Positions 34,291-43,068 of a DNA stretch of 64,000 nt are shown one piece after another; position 1 is the first letter of the stretch; the number at the start of each line of letters is the position of its first letter. Under the pieces are notes generated by a model. The model saw nothing but the letters and a program-made list of their open reading frames with translations. It was not told the origin of the DNA and did not search any database. The stretch covers positions 1,426,001-1,490,000 of the forward strand of contig NZ_CP165647.1 of NCBI RefSeq assembly GCF_041199985.1. The letters run 5' to 3'. This DNA is from Leptotrichia sp. HSP-536 (GTDB lineage: Bacteria > Fusobacteriota > Fusobacteriia > Fusobacteriales > Leptotrichiaceae). Position numbers and translations under genes: made by a program.

Positions 34291-37200
34291 TTACTTTAAT
34301 AATCCCCAATTTTTAGCCACACTTCCATTTGCTTTTAATGGAACTTTCTTAAACTTGACTGTATTTTCCATAATTTTCTCAATTTTTTCCATATATTCCT
34401 TAGCAAATTCATCACGAACTTCAAAAATCAGTTCATCGTGAACTTGAAGAAGCATTTTGATATTTTCATTATTTTTAAACTTCTCATGAAGTTCAACCAT
34501 AACTTTTTTTATAATATTTGCCGCTGTTCCCTGAACGACAGTATTTACTGCCATTCTCACAGCCTGTGACTGTACATTCTTATTTGTCGCATTAATTCCG
34601 CTAATGTATCTTCTCGTACCATAAAAAGTTTCCACAAAACCATGAAGTTTAGCCGTTTCTGTCACAATATCCAAAAATTTTCTGACTCTCGGATATTCCT
34701 CAAAATATGTCGTAATATATTGAGAAGCCTCCTGAACCGTTATTCCCAGCTCTTTTGACAGTCCAAACGGCGTTTTTCCATAAAGAATACTAAAATTAAT
34801 TACTTTTGCAATACTTCTTTCTTGTCGTGAAATCTCATCTTCTTCCGTTTTGAAAAATATTTTTCTTGCCGTCAAGTTGTGTAAATCCTGATTTTCCTGA
34901 TAAGCCTGCACCAAATGCTTATCTTTTGACAATTCAGCCAAAACTCTCAATTCAATTTGTGAATAGTCAAATGAAATCAAGCTATGTCCTTCTTTTGATA
35001 CAAAACCTGTACGAATCCTTATTCCATCATCTGTTCTTACAGGAATATTCTGTAAATTCGGATTTGCTGACGAAAGCCGTCCAGTCGATGTTCCATTTTG
35101 GTTAAAAGTCGTATGAATCCTGTCCTCTTTATCCGCCAGTTTTGGAATTGGCTCAATGTAAGTCGATAACAGTTTCTTGTAAGCCCTGTATTCCAGCAGT
35201 TTTTTCCCAATCATCCGCTTATCTTCTGTCAATTCTCCATTATTAGCAATCATTTCCAGAACTTCTACATTTGTCGAATATCCAGTTTTTGTCTTTTTGC
35301 CCGATGGAATCTGTAATTTTTCAAACAAAACTTCCCCTAATTGTTGTGGCGAATCAATATTAAATTCTTCATTGGCAAGTTCGTGAATCTCATTTTCAAG
35401 CGTACTTAACTTTTGCTCAAGTTCATTTTGAAATTCACTGAAATATTTCTTATCAATTTTTATCCCCGTTTCCTCCATTTGTGCCAATACTGGTATTAAT
35501 CTGCTTTCTAGATTATCAAATATATTCAGAAACTGCTCATTTTGCAATCTATTTCTAAAAATTGTTTCCAATTTATAAATAAAAAACGTTCTCTTTGATA
35601 AAAACTCACAAATCACATCATCGGAAACATCGCTAAAATCCTTCTTTCTTCGTTCCTTTTTAAATTGCTCCTCAAAAGTTGCAATCTCAACACCAAACTC
35701 ATCCAGAATTATTTCCTCAATTTCCTGCAAACTTTCCGTCCCAAGTACATATCTTGCAAGCAAAATATCAAAGTATTCAGTACATTTTATTCCAAACCTG
35801 TCATTATTTATCCCATAAGTTTTTCCACCAACAGAATATCCAAAATACTCACTTTCTCCACTTTTCATATACTCTTTCACATTATAGGCGATAATTTCTT
35901 TTTGACTCAGTAATTTATAAATATTTTCAATATTTCTTTTATTATCTTTCTTCTCATCATCGTTATCACTTAAACTAAACAAATTAATTTGTACTCCAGA
36001 TTCTACATTTTTTTGATTCCCATTTTGCAAAATATCCTGAAGTTCACTGTCCAAAAGTACAATATTTATTTTTTCATCACAAATGGAAAGTCCAAGCATA
36101 TTTTCAAAAATCGCCACTTTTTTATCCATTTTTTCAATCACGGAATAAGCGTCTTTCCAGCTCACAACTTTTCCAAAATTTTTCTCAAAATAAACTTTCT
36201 CTTCCTTAACTTTCTTCGTTTTTTCACTTTTTTGATTTTCTAATGCAATTTCCTCTGTTTTTTTCTTCTGAGTTTCATATTCCGCCGTCAATTTTTCCTT
36301 CAAAACTTGAATTTCATCTATTTTTTTATCCATTTTTGCATCATTTTCATACTCTACATACTCATAAAAATGTGAAATCCCATCAAAAATCGGATTTTCC
36401 TTATCATATTCAAGTTCTCTCTTTTCAATTTTTTCTTTTTCCAGCCTCTCTCGTTCCAATTTCTCCTGAGCAAGTTTTTTATTTTTTTCTAAAATTTGCG
36501 TTTCCTCTTCTGAAAGTTCCGCTTTATTTTCATTTTGCGACAAATTTTCTCTTTCCTCCTCTATCGCTTTAGAAAAACGTTTAAAATCAAGTTCATCATA
36601 AAGTTTCAAAAGGCTGTCAAAATCCTTTTCCTCAAATTTCAGCTTATTTTTATCGTATTCAACATCAAGTTCCCTTTTCACAGTTGCCAGTTCACGACTT
36701 ATAAAGGCATTTTCTTTATCAGTCAACAGCTTTTCCTTCTGTTTTCCCTTTATTTCCTCAATATTTTCATAAATTCCTTCCAGATTTCCATAAGCTGTAA
36801 TAAGTTTTACCCCATTTTTAGGTCCAATTCCCACAACTCCTGGAATTCCATCCGACTTATCCCCCATAAGCCCAAACAAATCAGGAATCTTATCAGGCGT
36901 AACTCCTAGATATTCAACCACATCCTCATTAGTCTTTATATGCTTAAATGCAGAATTTTTATCCCCTTTTCCAAGCAAGGCAATATTAATTTTCCCATCC
37001 ACAAGCTGTGCCAAATCCTTATCTCCAGTTATCACAAAAACCTCAATTTGTTCATCAGCATCGTTAGAAAATTTAGTGGCAAAAGTGGCAATAACGTCAT
37101 CCGCTTCCTGTCCAGCCTTCTTATATTTGGGAATTCTATATCCATCCAAAACCTTCATAATAGTATCAATCTGCATAACCAGTTCTTCAGGCATGCTTTC

Positions 37201-37431
37201 CCTATGTGCCTTATACGTTTCCAGCTCCCCAGCTCTATCCAGCTCACTCCTTTTGACATCCAGACAAGCCACCAGATAATCAGGTCTAAATTCTCTAATC
37301 ACACTCTCCAGCGTATTAATAAATCCAAATGTTGCTCCCGTAGACATTCCGTTACTATTTCTCATTCCCATTAGTGCAAAATGGCTTCTATACATAATCG
37401 CACTTGTATCCAATATAACTGCTCTTTTCAA
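34291..37431 (-). CDS. polA: DNA polymerase I
   Basis: 1046 residues, about 120-150 longer than usual. Residues 1-290 are the 5'-3' exonuclease: LDTSAIMYRSHFAL, YKAHRESMPEEL, AGQEADDVIATFA, ITGDKDLAQLV, LMGDKSDGIPGV. Residues about 295-420 are a charged Glu/Lys-rich insert. The 3'-5' exonuclease-like domain lacks a DxE motif (VAIFENMLGLSI at the expected place), so proofreading is probably lost, as in Bacillus-type PolA. The polymerase domain is complete: TSTGRLSSANPNLQNIP, motif A FDYSQIELRVLAEL, finger helix RSIAKVINFSILYG, motif C VHDELIFEV. It acts in Okazaki fragment processing and repair. Confidence 0.95.
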   Translation of the reverse strand: MKRAVILDTSAIMYRSHFALMGMRNSNGMSTGATFGFINTLESVIREFRPDYLVACLDVKRSELDRAGELETYKAHRESMPEELVMQIDTIMKVLDGYRIPKYKKAGQEADDVIATFATKFSNDADEQIEVFVITGDKDLAQLVDGKINIALLGKGDKNSAFKHIKTNEDVVEYLGVTPDKIPDLFGLMGDKSDGIPGVVGIGPKNGVKLITAYGNLEGIYENIEEIKGKQKEKLLTDKENAFISRELATVKRELDVEYDKNKLKFEEKDFDSLLKLYDELDFKRFSKAIEEERENLSQNENKAELSEEETQILEKNKKLAQEKLERERLEKEKIEKRELEYDKENPIFDGISHFYEYVEYENDAKMDKKIDEIQVLKEKLTAEYETQKKKTEEIALENQKSEKTKKVKEEKVYFEKNFGKVVSWKDAYSVIEKMDKKVAIFENMLGLSICDEKINIVLLDSELQDILQNGNQKNVESGVQINLFSLSDNDDEKKDNKRNIENIYKLLSQKEIIAYNVKEYMKSGESEYFGYSVGGKTYGINNDRFGIKCTEYFDILLARYVLGTESLQEIEEIILDEFGVEIATFEEQFKKERRKKDFSDVSDDVICEFLSKRTFFIYKLETIFRNRLQNEQFLNIFDNLESRLIPVLAQMEETGIKIDKKYFSEFQNELEQKLSTLENEIHELANEEFNIDSPQQLGEVLFEKLQIPSGKKTKTGYSTNVEVLEMIANNGELTEDKRMIGKKLLEYRAYKKLLSTYIEPIPKLADKEDRIHTTFNQNGTSTGRLSSANPNLQNIPVRTDDGIRIRTGFVSKEGHSLISFDYSQIELRVLAELSKDKHLVQAYQENQDLHNLTARKIFFKTEEDEISRQERSIAKVINFSILYGKTPFGLSKELGITVQEASQYITTYFEEYPRVRKFLDIVTETAKLHGFVETFYGTRRYISGINATNKNVQSQAVRMAVNTVVQGTAANIIKKVMVELHEKFKNNENIKMLLQVHDELIFEVRDEFAKEYMEKIEKIMENTVKFKKVPLKANGSVAKNWGLLK

Positions 37432-37527
37432 CTTAATTATTCCTCTTTTCTAAATTTAATTATAATTCGTTTAATTTTACCATTTTTATATATTTTTTAA
37501 AAGAAAATTTTTATTCTGATAACTCTA

Positions 37528-37650
37528 ATACTAAATCCCATTTGAAAAATAGAAATTATATTTTATTTATTTCCTGACAAGGGTTCAAGACACCTTGCAT
37601 ATCAGAAATTATAACAAATCTATTATTCTAATGGGAAATAGTATAAATTC
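37528..37650. repeat. MITE-like intergenic repeat, copy B
   Basis: Begins AATACTAAATCCCATTTGAA and ends AATGGGAAATAGTATAAATT. Central palindrome imperfect (ACAAGGGTTCAAGACACCTTG at about 37578). More diverged than copies A and C. Confidence 0.7.
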
Positions 37651-37684
37651 CCTTAAAATCAAAAGATTTGAATATAAATAAAAA

Positions 37685-37723
37685 ATGGCAGGAAATATTA
37701 ACAAATATAATCCTGCTATTTTT
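37685..37723. terminator. Terminator hairpin downstream of the ABC-F gene
   Basis: TGGCAGGA and TCCTGCTA pair over an AT-rich loop, with A-run and T-run on opposite sides. It would stop transcripts from the ABC-F gene on the minus strand and could work both ways. Confidence 0.6.
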
Positions 37724-37741
37724 ATATAATTTATATTCAAC

Positions 37742-39361
37742 TTAGCTATACATTTCATTCAATCTTGCTTCAACAGTTTCGTCATTCAAATACTCATCAT
37801 ATTCCATTTCTTTTTCCAAAATACCTTTTGGAGTGATTTCAATGATTTTATTTGCAATTGTCTGAATAAACTCGTGGTCGTGTGTTGTAAATAAAATTGT
37901 TCCGTCAAATCTTTCTAGCGATTTATTTAGCGATGTAATTGCTTCAAGATCTAAATGATCTGTTGGGTTGTCTAATAATAGGACATTTGCGTTGGATAAC
38001 ATCATTTTTGAAAGCATGCAACGGACTTTTTCCCCTCCAGAAAGCACTTTGGCTTTTTTTCTTGCCTCTTCTCCTGAGAATAGCATTCTTCCTAAGAATC
38101 CACGTACATATTCTTCATGCTGATCAGTCGAAAATTGTCTTAGCCAGTCGATTAACGATAAATCTACATCTTCAAAAAATTCTGAGTTGTCCTTTGGGAA
38201 ATAGCTTTGCGAAGTTGTAACTCCCCATTCAACTTTTCCAGCATCAGGCTCCAGTTCTCCAGCCAGAATTTGGAAAAGAGTCGTCTTGGCAATATCATTT
38301 TTGGATAAAATAACAACTTTGTCCCCAGTATTTATCGTAAATGAAATATTATCAAGAATTTTTTCGCCATCAATTGTTTTTGTTAAATTTTCAACTTTTA
38401 ACATATTGTTTCCAGCTTCCCTCTCAGGCTTAAATTCAATATATGGATATTTTCTGTTGGAAACTTGCATATCTTCAAATTGTAATTTTTCCAATTGCTT
38501 TTTACGGCTAGTAGCCTGTTTTGATTTTGAGGCGTTGGCAGAGAAACGGGCAATAAAGTCTTGAAGTTCCTTTTTCTTTTGTTCCATTTTTTTATTCTGG
38601 TTTCTAATTAATTCTTGCATTAATTGATTTGATTCATACCAGAAGTCATAGTTTCCAACGAACATTTTAATTTTTCCGTAATCAATATCAGCAATGTGAG
38701 TACAAACTTTGTTTAAAAAATGTCTATCGTGTGAAACGACAAGCACAGTTGTGTTTTCCAATTCCATCAGAAAATCTTCAAGCCATTTTACAGCATGTAA
38801 GTCAAGTCCATTTGTAGGCTCGTCTAACAATAAAATGTCAGGATCTCCAAAAATAGCCTGTGCAAGCAGCACTTTTACTTTTTCAGGCTCTGTTAATTCT
38901 TTCATTAATTTGTGATGTAATTCAGCGGGAATTCCTAATCCAATAAGGAATTTTTCAGCGTTAGTTTCAGCTTCCCAGCCATCCAGTTCTGCAAATTCCC
39001 CTTCAAGTTCAGCCGCTAAATTTCCATCTTCTTCAGTAAATTCAGTTTTTGCGTACAAAGCATTTTTTTGCAGCATAATATCGTATAATTTTGCGTGTCC
39101 CATCATTACTACATTTAGCACTTCTTCATCTTCATAAGCAAAGTGATCCTGCTTTAGAAATGACAGTCTTTTATTTTTTTCTACAATAACTTCCCCAGAA
39201 GTAGAATCAAGCTCTCCAGTTAAAACTTTCAGAAAAGTTGATTTTCCAGCTCCGTTCGGTCCAATGATACCGTAACAGTTCCCTTCTGTAAATTTAATAT
39301 TCACTTCATCAAAAAGTTTTCGTCCACCAAACTGGACAGATAAATTACTTGTTGAAATCAA
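37742..39361 (-). CDS. ABC-F family ATPase (YkpA/YbiT-like)
   Basis: 539 residues with two ABC domains on one chain and no membrane spans, joined by the P-site tRNA interaction linker (ARFSANASKSKQATSRKKQL). Domain 1: Walker A GPNGAGKST, Walker B LLLDEPTNGLD, His switch VVSHDRHFL, but signature LTEPEK instead of LSGGE. Domain 2: Walker A SKNDIAKTT, intact signature LSGGEKVR, Walker B LLLDNPTDHLD with Asn replacing the catalytic Glu. Weak domain-2 Walker A is known in YkpA relatives. ABC-F proteins act on the ribosome. Single gene with a good ribosome site. Confidence 0.9.
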   Translation of the reverse strand: MISTSNLSVQFGGRKLFDEVNIKFTEGNCYGIIGPNGAGKSTFLKVLTGELDSTSGEVIVEKNKRLSFLKQDHFAYEDEEVLNVVMMGHAKLYDIMLQKNALYAKTEFTEEDGNLAAELEGEFAELDGWEAETNAEKFLIGLGIPAELHHKLMKELTEPEKVKVLLAQAIFGDPDILLLDEPTNGLDLHAVKWLEDFLMELENTTVLVVSHDRHFLNKVCTHIADIDYGKIKMFVGNYDFWYESNQLMQELIRNQNKKMEQKKKELQDFIARFSANASKSKQATSRKKQLEKLQFEDMQVSNRKYPYIEFKPEREAGNNMLKVENLTKTIDGEKILDNISFTINTGDKVVILSKNDIAKTTLFQILAGELEPDAGKVEWGVTTSQSYFPKDNSEFFEDVDLSLIDWLRQFSTDQHEEYVRGFLGRMLFSGEEARKKAKVLSGGEKVRCMLSKMMLSNANVLLLDNPTDHLDLEAITSLNKSLERFDGTILFTTHDHEFIQTIANKIIEITPKGILEKEMEYDEYLNDETVEARLNEMYS

Positions 39362-39515
39362 AAAATTTCCTCCTTAAATATTTATAATTTATCTACATTA
39401 TATCAAAAATTTCACTAAAAACAAAATAAATTTACTTAAAACCTTTATTTTTTCCAAAATAATTGGTAGAATATATGAAAGGAAAAATTTTGAAAAAACA
39501 GAATGGGGAAAACGT

Positions 39516-40292
39516 ATGAATAAAACAAATTTTCACACTCACAATTACCGATGTGAACATGCCGTTGGAAATGTAGAAGATTATGTAAAGGTAGCAATTA
39601 GGGAGGGCTACACCGAGCTTGGAATATCAGATCACGCTCCAATGCCTGAATATTATGAAAATAATAGAATGAAAGAAGAAGATTTTGACGGATATTTGAA
39701 GGAAATTGAAGAAACGCAGGAAAAATACGGAGATAAAATTAAGATTTATAAATCATTAGAAATTGAATATTTTCCAGAGTTTACTGAAAAATATGATAAA
39801 TACAGGGAAAAACTGGATTACCTTATTTTAGGGCTGCATGCTTTTAGAAAAGATGGAGATGACACAAATTATAATGCTTGGAAAATAAAAACAGAAGAAG
39901 ATGTGCTGGCTTATGCCAAATTTATGGTGGAAGCTATAGAAAGCAAAAAATTTGACTACATCGCACACCCAGATTTGTATGTAATAAATTATCGAATTTG
40001 GGATGAAAGCTGTGAAAAAGCTGCACATATGATTGCAAAAGCAGCAGAAAAAATGGATGTACCGCTGGAAGTGAATGCAAACGGAATAAGAAAAACATTC
40101 GAAAGACATCCTGACTGGGACAGATATATGTATCCATACAAGGAATTCTGGGAAATTGTGAAGCAGTATAATGTTAGAACGATAATTGGTTCAGATACGC
40201 ACGATTTTAACAGGATGGAAGATAGAGAGATGGAAATTGCTAGGGAATTTGCAAAGGAAATTGGGCTGAATGTGATTGAGAGTATTTTTTAG
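39516..40292 (+). CDS. PHP-domain phosphatase (histidinol-phosphatase family)
   Basis: 258 residues, the usual length of HisK-type histidinol phosphatases. Metal-binding motifs of the PHP fold: NFHTHNYRCEHA at the N-terminus, ISDHAP, the Glu in SLEIEYFPEF, LGLHAF, YIAHPDLY, and GSDTHDFNRM at the end. It hydrolyses a phosphate ester; histidinol phosphate is the family's best-known substrate, but no his genes are near. Ribosome site GGGG about nine bases before the ATG. Confidence 0.8.
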   Translation: MNKTNFHTHNYRCEHAVGNVEDYVKVAIREGYTELGISDHAPMPEYYENNRMKEEDFDGYLKEIEETQEKYGDKIKIYKSLEIEYFPEFTEKYDKYREKLDYLILGLHAFRKDGDDTNYNAWKIKTEEDVLAYAKFMVEAIESKKFDYIAHPDLYVINYRIWDESCEKAAHMIAKAAEKMDVPLEVNANGIRKTFERHPDWDRYMYPYKEFWEIVKQYNVRTIIGSDTHDFNRMEDREMEIAREFAKEIGLNVIESIF

Positions 40293-40324
40293 AATTGTAA
40301 AATTTAACAGGAAGAATTACAATT

Positions 40325-40807
40325 ATGAAAAAAATAATTTTATTTATTTGTATTTTAATAGGAGTGAGCTCGTGTGATATGATTGCTGAAAATATCCAGG
40401 AATCAAAAATTTATTTTGCAAATAGAAAATTAGATAAGAAAAGAAATAAAATTGGTTGGGAACTTTTAAAAGGAGATACTGAAAAAATATTATGGAATGA
40501 TATGGAGTTAACACTTCCTAAAAATACAAAGATAAAAAAAGAACCTGGTAAGCCGAAATATGAAACTGGAAATTTGGAATATAATGAAGTAGTATTAGAA
40601 ATAAAATTTGTATACATTCCTAACAGAAATGATGGGAATATTTGTTTTGGTGAACCAACTCCATTCAAACAATGGTATAAGAAAAAAGATAATGATTATT
40701 ACTTTTTATATGCTGATAATTTTGAGAATACAAAGAGTAATATGGTATTAGCTGAAAAAATAGCAAAAGAAAATGATTTTACTGAATGCAAAAATGGGTT
40801 AAGATAA
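40325..40807 (+). CDS. Small lipoprotein, stray relative of the 2-16 kb array lipoproteins
   Basis: 160 residues. Signal MKKIILFICILIGV with lipobox VSSC, Cys at residue 17. Later NDMELTLPKNTKIKKE parallels LPEGVxxKS of the array families, and the end KENDFTECKNG parallels KNGFTHNCKDG of family L3. A second Cys (NICFGEP) could pair with the last one. It stands alone 24 kb from the array, with no exoprotein tail next to it, 32 bases after the PHP gene. An orphan immunity gene is one reading. Confidence 0.6.
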   Translation: MKKIILFICILIGVSSCDMIAENIQESKIYFANRKLDKKRNKIGWELLKGDTEKILWNDMELTLPKNTKIKKEPGKPKYETGNLEYNEVVLEIKFVYIPNRNDGNICFGEPTPFKQWYKKKDNDYYFLYADNFENTKSNMVLAEKIAKENDFTECKNGLR

Positions 40808-40848
40808 TAAATTTGTATAAAAAATGAAAAATTTTAAAGAAAGGAGTG

Positions 40849-40905
40849 TATGATATTTATTTATCATGCAATAAACAAAAATGGATAACAGTTTCAAATT
40901 TTTAA
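40849..40905 (+). CDS. Possible 18-codon ORF overlapping the NUDIX start
   Basis: AAAGGAG sits well before ATG 40849, while the NUDIX ATG at 40881, in another frame, has none. The peptide would begin MIFILSCNKQKW. It may serve only to bring ribosomes to the NUDIX start. Confidence 0.25.
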   Translation, partial: YDIYLSCNKQKWITVSNF

Positions 40906-41375
40906 AAGGTGCAAAAATGATACACCCCACAACAGGGATAACTTTGGAATATTTGGATAAAGCTCATGCAGTATGTTTTGTACTGTTTAATGAAACGAAG
41001 GAAAAAGTAATTTTGGTAAAACAGTTTAGGCCTGGACCAAAAGATTATTCGGTTGAAGCTTGTGCGGGGTTAATTGATGGGGATGAGAAACCTAGAGTGG
41101 CGGCTTTTAGAGAATTAAAGGAAGAAACTGGATATTTGGAAACAGATGTGACAGATATTGAGGAATTGCCACAAGGACTGTATGTATCGCCAGGATATAC
41201 TACTGAAAGATTGTATTTTTTTAGTGCAAGATTGAAATCTGATGACATTAAGCCAATAGAACAGTCGCTTGACCACGGGGAAGAAGTAGAAGTAATATGG
41301 GTTGATGTGAAAGACATTACAAAAGTCTCAAGTGACATGAAAACAATACTTGCTGTAACATATTTTTCTAAATAA
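40881..41375 (+). CDS. NUDIX hydrolase (ADP-ribose pyrophosphatase type)
   Basis: 164 residues. The NUDIX box is complete from GLIDGDEKPRVAAF to RELKEETGY. The upstream VKQFRPGPKDYSVEACAG and downstream LPQGLYVSPGYTTERLYFF fit the ADP-ribose/nucleoside-diphosphate-sugar branch (NudF-like). It would cleave a nucleoside diphosphate linked to a moiety, releasing AMP or similar. An in-frame stop 7 bases upstream fixes the start at 40881 or later. Confidence 0.85.
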   Translation: MDNSFKFLKGAKMIHPTTGITLEYLDKAHAVCFVLFNETKEKVILVKQFRPGPKDYSVEACAGLIDGDEKPRVAAFRELKEETGYLETDVTDIEELPQGLYVSPGYTTERLYFFSARLKSDDIKPIEQSLDHGEEVEVIWVDVKDITKVSSDMKTILAVTYFSK

Positions 41376-41423
41376 TTTTACTAAATTTTTAGATTTTGAA
41401 AATCAAATTGAAGGGAGAAAATT

Positions 41424-41849
41424 ATGAAAAGCTCTTTGCCGTTGCCATCTCTGATAATATATGTTTATATTATTTATTTGCTTTTCAGTTTAATTATGAA
41501 AAAAATTAGATTTAAGGCAGAAAATTTGGAAGAGCTGGATGGAGAATTTATTTTTACTTTTATAAGGAGAATTAGAAAAAAAGAGATTTATTTTAACATT
41601 AATGAAGTAAAAATGTGTGTATTGTCAAGAATGCTTATACAAGGAGGAACATTTAAAACTATAAATTTCAATGTTTTCTTAAATGATGGATATACTTTTC
41701 GACTAAGAAAAAAAAGAGAATGTTTATTATTTTTGCAAGTTTGCCGTGAAAAAAAGAATGAACTATATCAAAAAATATTAAGTATGATTCCAGCCGATAT
41801 AACAGTTATTTCAATCATTGAAAAAGAACTGGATAATTTTAAAAGATAA
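41424..41849 (+). CDS. Small protein with N-terminal membrane segment, unknown
   Basis: 141 residues. One hydrophobic span (LIIYVYIIYLLFSLIM) and then a basic body (RRIRKKEIYFNINEVKMC, FRLRKKRECLLFL, EKKNELYQKIL). No motif known to me. The ribosome site AAGGGAG lies 7 bases before the ATG. It lies in line with the NUDIX gene and ends 150 bases before pfkA, which has its own promoter. The cytoplasmic side is probably the basic one. Confidence 0.5.
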   Translation: MKSSLPLPSLIIYVYIIYLLFSLIMKKIRFKAENLEELDGEFIFTFIRRIRKKEIYFNINEVKMCVLSRMLIQGGTFKTINFNVFLNDGYTFRLRKKRECLLFLQVCREKKNELYQKILSMIPADITVISIIEKELDNFKR

Positions 41850-41893
41850 ATTATAGAGAAAATAAGCATTTAATCAATAATTTTAAAAATTAT

Positions 41894-41922
41894 TTGACAA
41901 CATAAATTAAAAATGATAATAT
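41894..41922 (+). promoter_or_regulatory. Sigma-70-type promoter of pfkA
   Basis: Consensus TTGACA and TAATAT separated by 17 bases, 75 bases before the pfkA ATG; probably drives pfkA and pyk together. Confidence 0.8.
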
Positions 41923-41996
41923 AAAAACGTAAGGTTAAAAGAAATTTTTTGTTAATAAATTTTTAATTATAATAGTTATAGAAGGAGAAAAAATCT

Positions 41997-42959
41997 ATGA
42001 AAAAAATCGCAATTTTAACTAGTGGTGGAGATTCACAAGGTATGAATACAGCGATAAGAGCTGTCACGAAAGCTGCCATAAACAAAGGAATGGAAGTTTA
42101 TGGAATTAGAAGAGGATACAAAGGTATGCTTGAAGATCAGATTTTTCCATTAACATTACTAGATGTAAGTGGAATCGCTGATAAAGGTGGAACAATTTTA
42201 TTATCAGCAAGATTACCTGAGTTTAAAGATCCTGAAGTTAGAGCAAAAGCAGCAGCTAATTTGAAAAAATACGGAATTGATGGATTAGTTGTAATCGGTG
42301 GAGACGGATCATTTCATGGAGCACACTATTTACATGAAGAACACGGTATCAAAACAATCGGAATACCAGGAACAATTGATAATGACGTAGCTGGAACTGA
42401 TTATACAGTTGGTTATGATACAGCATTAAATATCATATTGGATGCTATCTCAAAATTAAAAGATACTGCTACTTCTCACGAAAGAACGTACTTAGTGGAA
42501 GTAATGGGAAGAAACTGTGGAGATTTGGCTCTTTATTCTGCAATAGCAGGAGGGGCAAGCGGAGTTATGATTCCTGAAACTGAAAGTTCAATTGATGATT
42601 TGGCAGAAGTAATCAAAAAAAGACGTGCAGATGGTAAATTATATGATATAATCGTAGTTGCTGAAGGTGTAGGAAACGTTGTACAGATTAAGGAAGAATT
42701 GGCTAAAAGAGTTGATACAAGCATAAGAGTTACTATTTTAGGACATATTCAAAGAGGTGGAGCGCCTACTGCATTTGATAGAATTTTAGCAACAAGATTA
42801 GCTGTAAGAGCAGTTGAATTAATTGAAGAAGGAAAAGGTGGATTAATGGTTGGAATTCAAAGTGAAGAAGTAACAACTCATAAACTATCTTATGCTTGGG
42901 AAAATTATTCAAAAGCATCATCAGCTGACTATGTAATAGCAAATATGTTATCATTATAA
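41997..42959 (+). CDS. pfkA: ATP-dependent 6-phosphofructokinase
   Basis: 320 residues, the standard bacterial PfkA length. ATP site TSGGDSQGMNTAIRA and GGDGSFHGA; fructose-6-phosphate site GIPGTIDNDVAGTDYTVG with the catalytic Asp in TIDND, and VMGRNCGDLALY. The substrate Arg is in GHIQRGGAPTAFDR. The common GGTILLSARLPEF pattern is present. It phosphorylates fructose 6-phosphate to the bisphosphate in the cytosol. A ribosome site (GAAGGAGA) precedes it, and pyk follows after 109 bases. Confidence 0.95.
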   Translation: MKKIAILTSGGDSQGMNTAIRAVTKAAINKGMEVYGIRRGYKGMLEDQIFPLTLLDVSGIADKGGTILLSARLPEFKDPEVRAKAAANLKKYGIDGLVVIGGDGSFHGAHYLHEEHGIKTIGIPGTIDNDVAGTDYTVGYDTALNIILDAISKLKDTATSHERTYLVEVMGRNCGDLALYSAIAGGASGVMIPETESSIDDLAEVIKKRRADGKLYDIIVVAEGVGNVVQIKEELAKRVDTSIRVTILGHIQRGGAPTAFDRILATRLAVRAVELIEEGKGGLMVGIQSEEVTTHKLSYAWENYSKASSADYVIANMLSL

Positions 42960-43068
42960 TTATTTAGTAATTAATGATCTATAAAAAATGAATGAATATT
43001 CTTATATTAAGTAAGATTCATTGATAAATAAGACAGTAAGAATTTTAAACATTAAATTAGGAGGAAAA

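Larger units (their letters stand above)
37432..37741. other. Intergenic gap between polA and the ABC-F gene
   Basis: No gene. It contains MITE-like repeat copy B (37528-37650) and a terminator hairpin at 37685-37723. The rest is AT-rich sequence with the polA promoter region. Confidence 0.6.

Noticed and set aside
34866..37374. Several long plus-strand frames opposite polA
   Set aside because: They are antisense shadows of an intact gene, with no ribosome sites and rich in Phe/Leu/Ser from reversed Lys/Glu codons.
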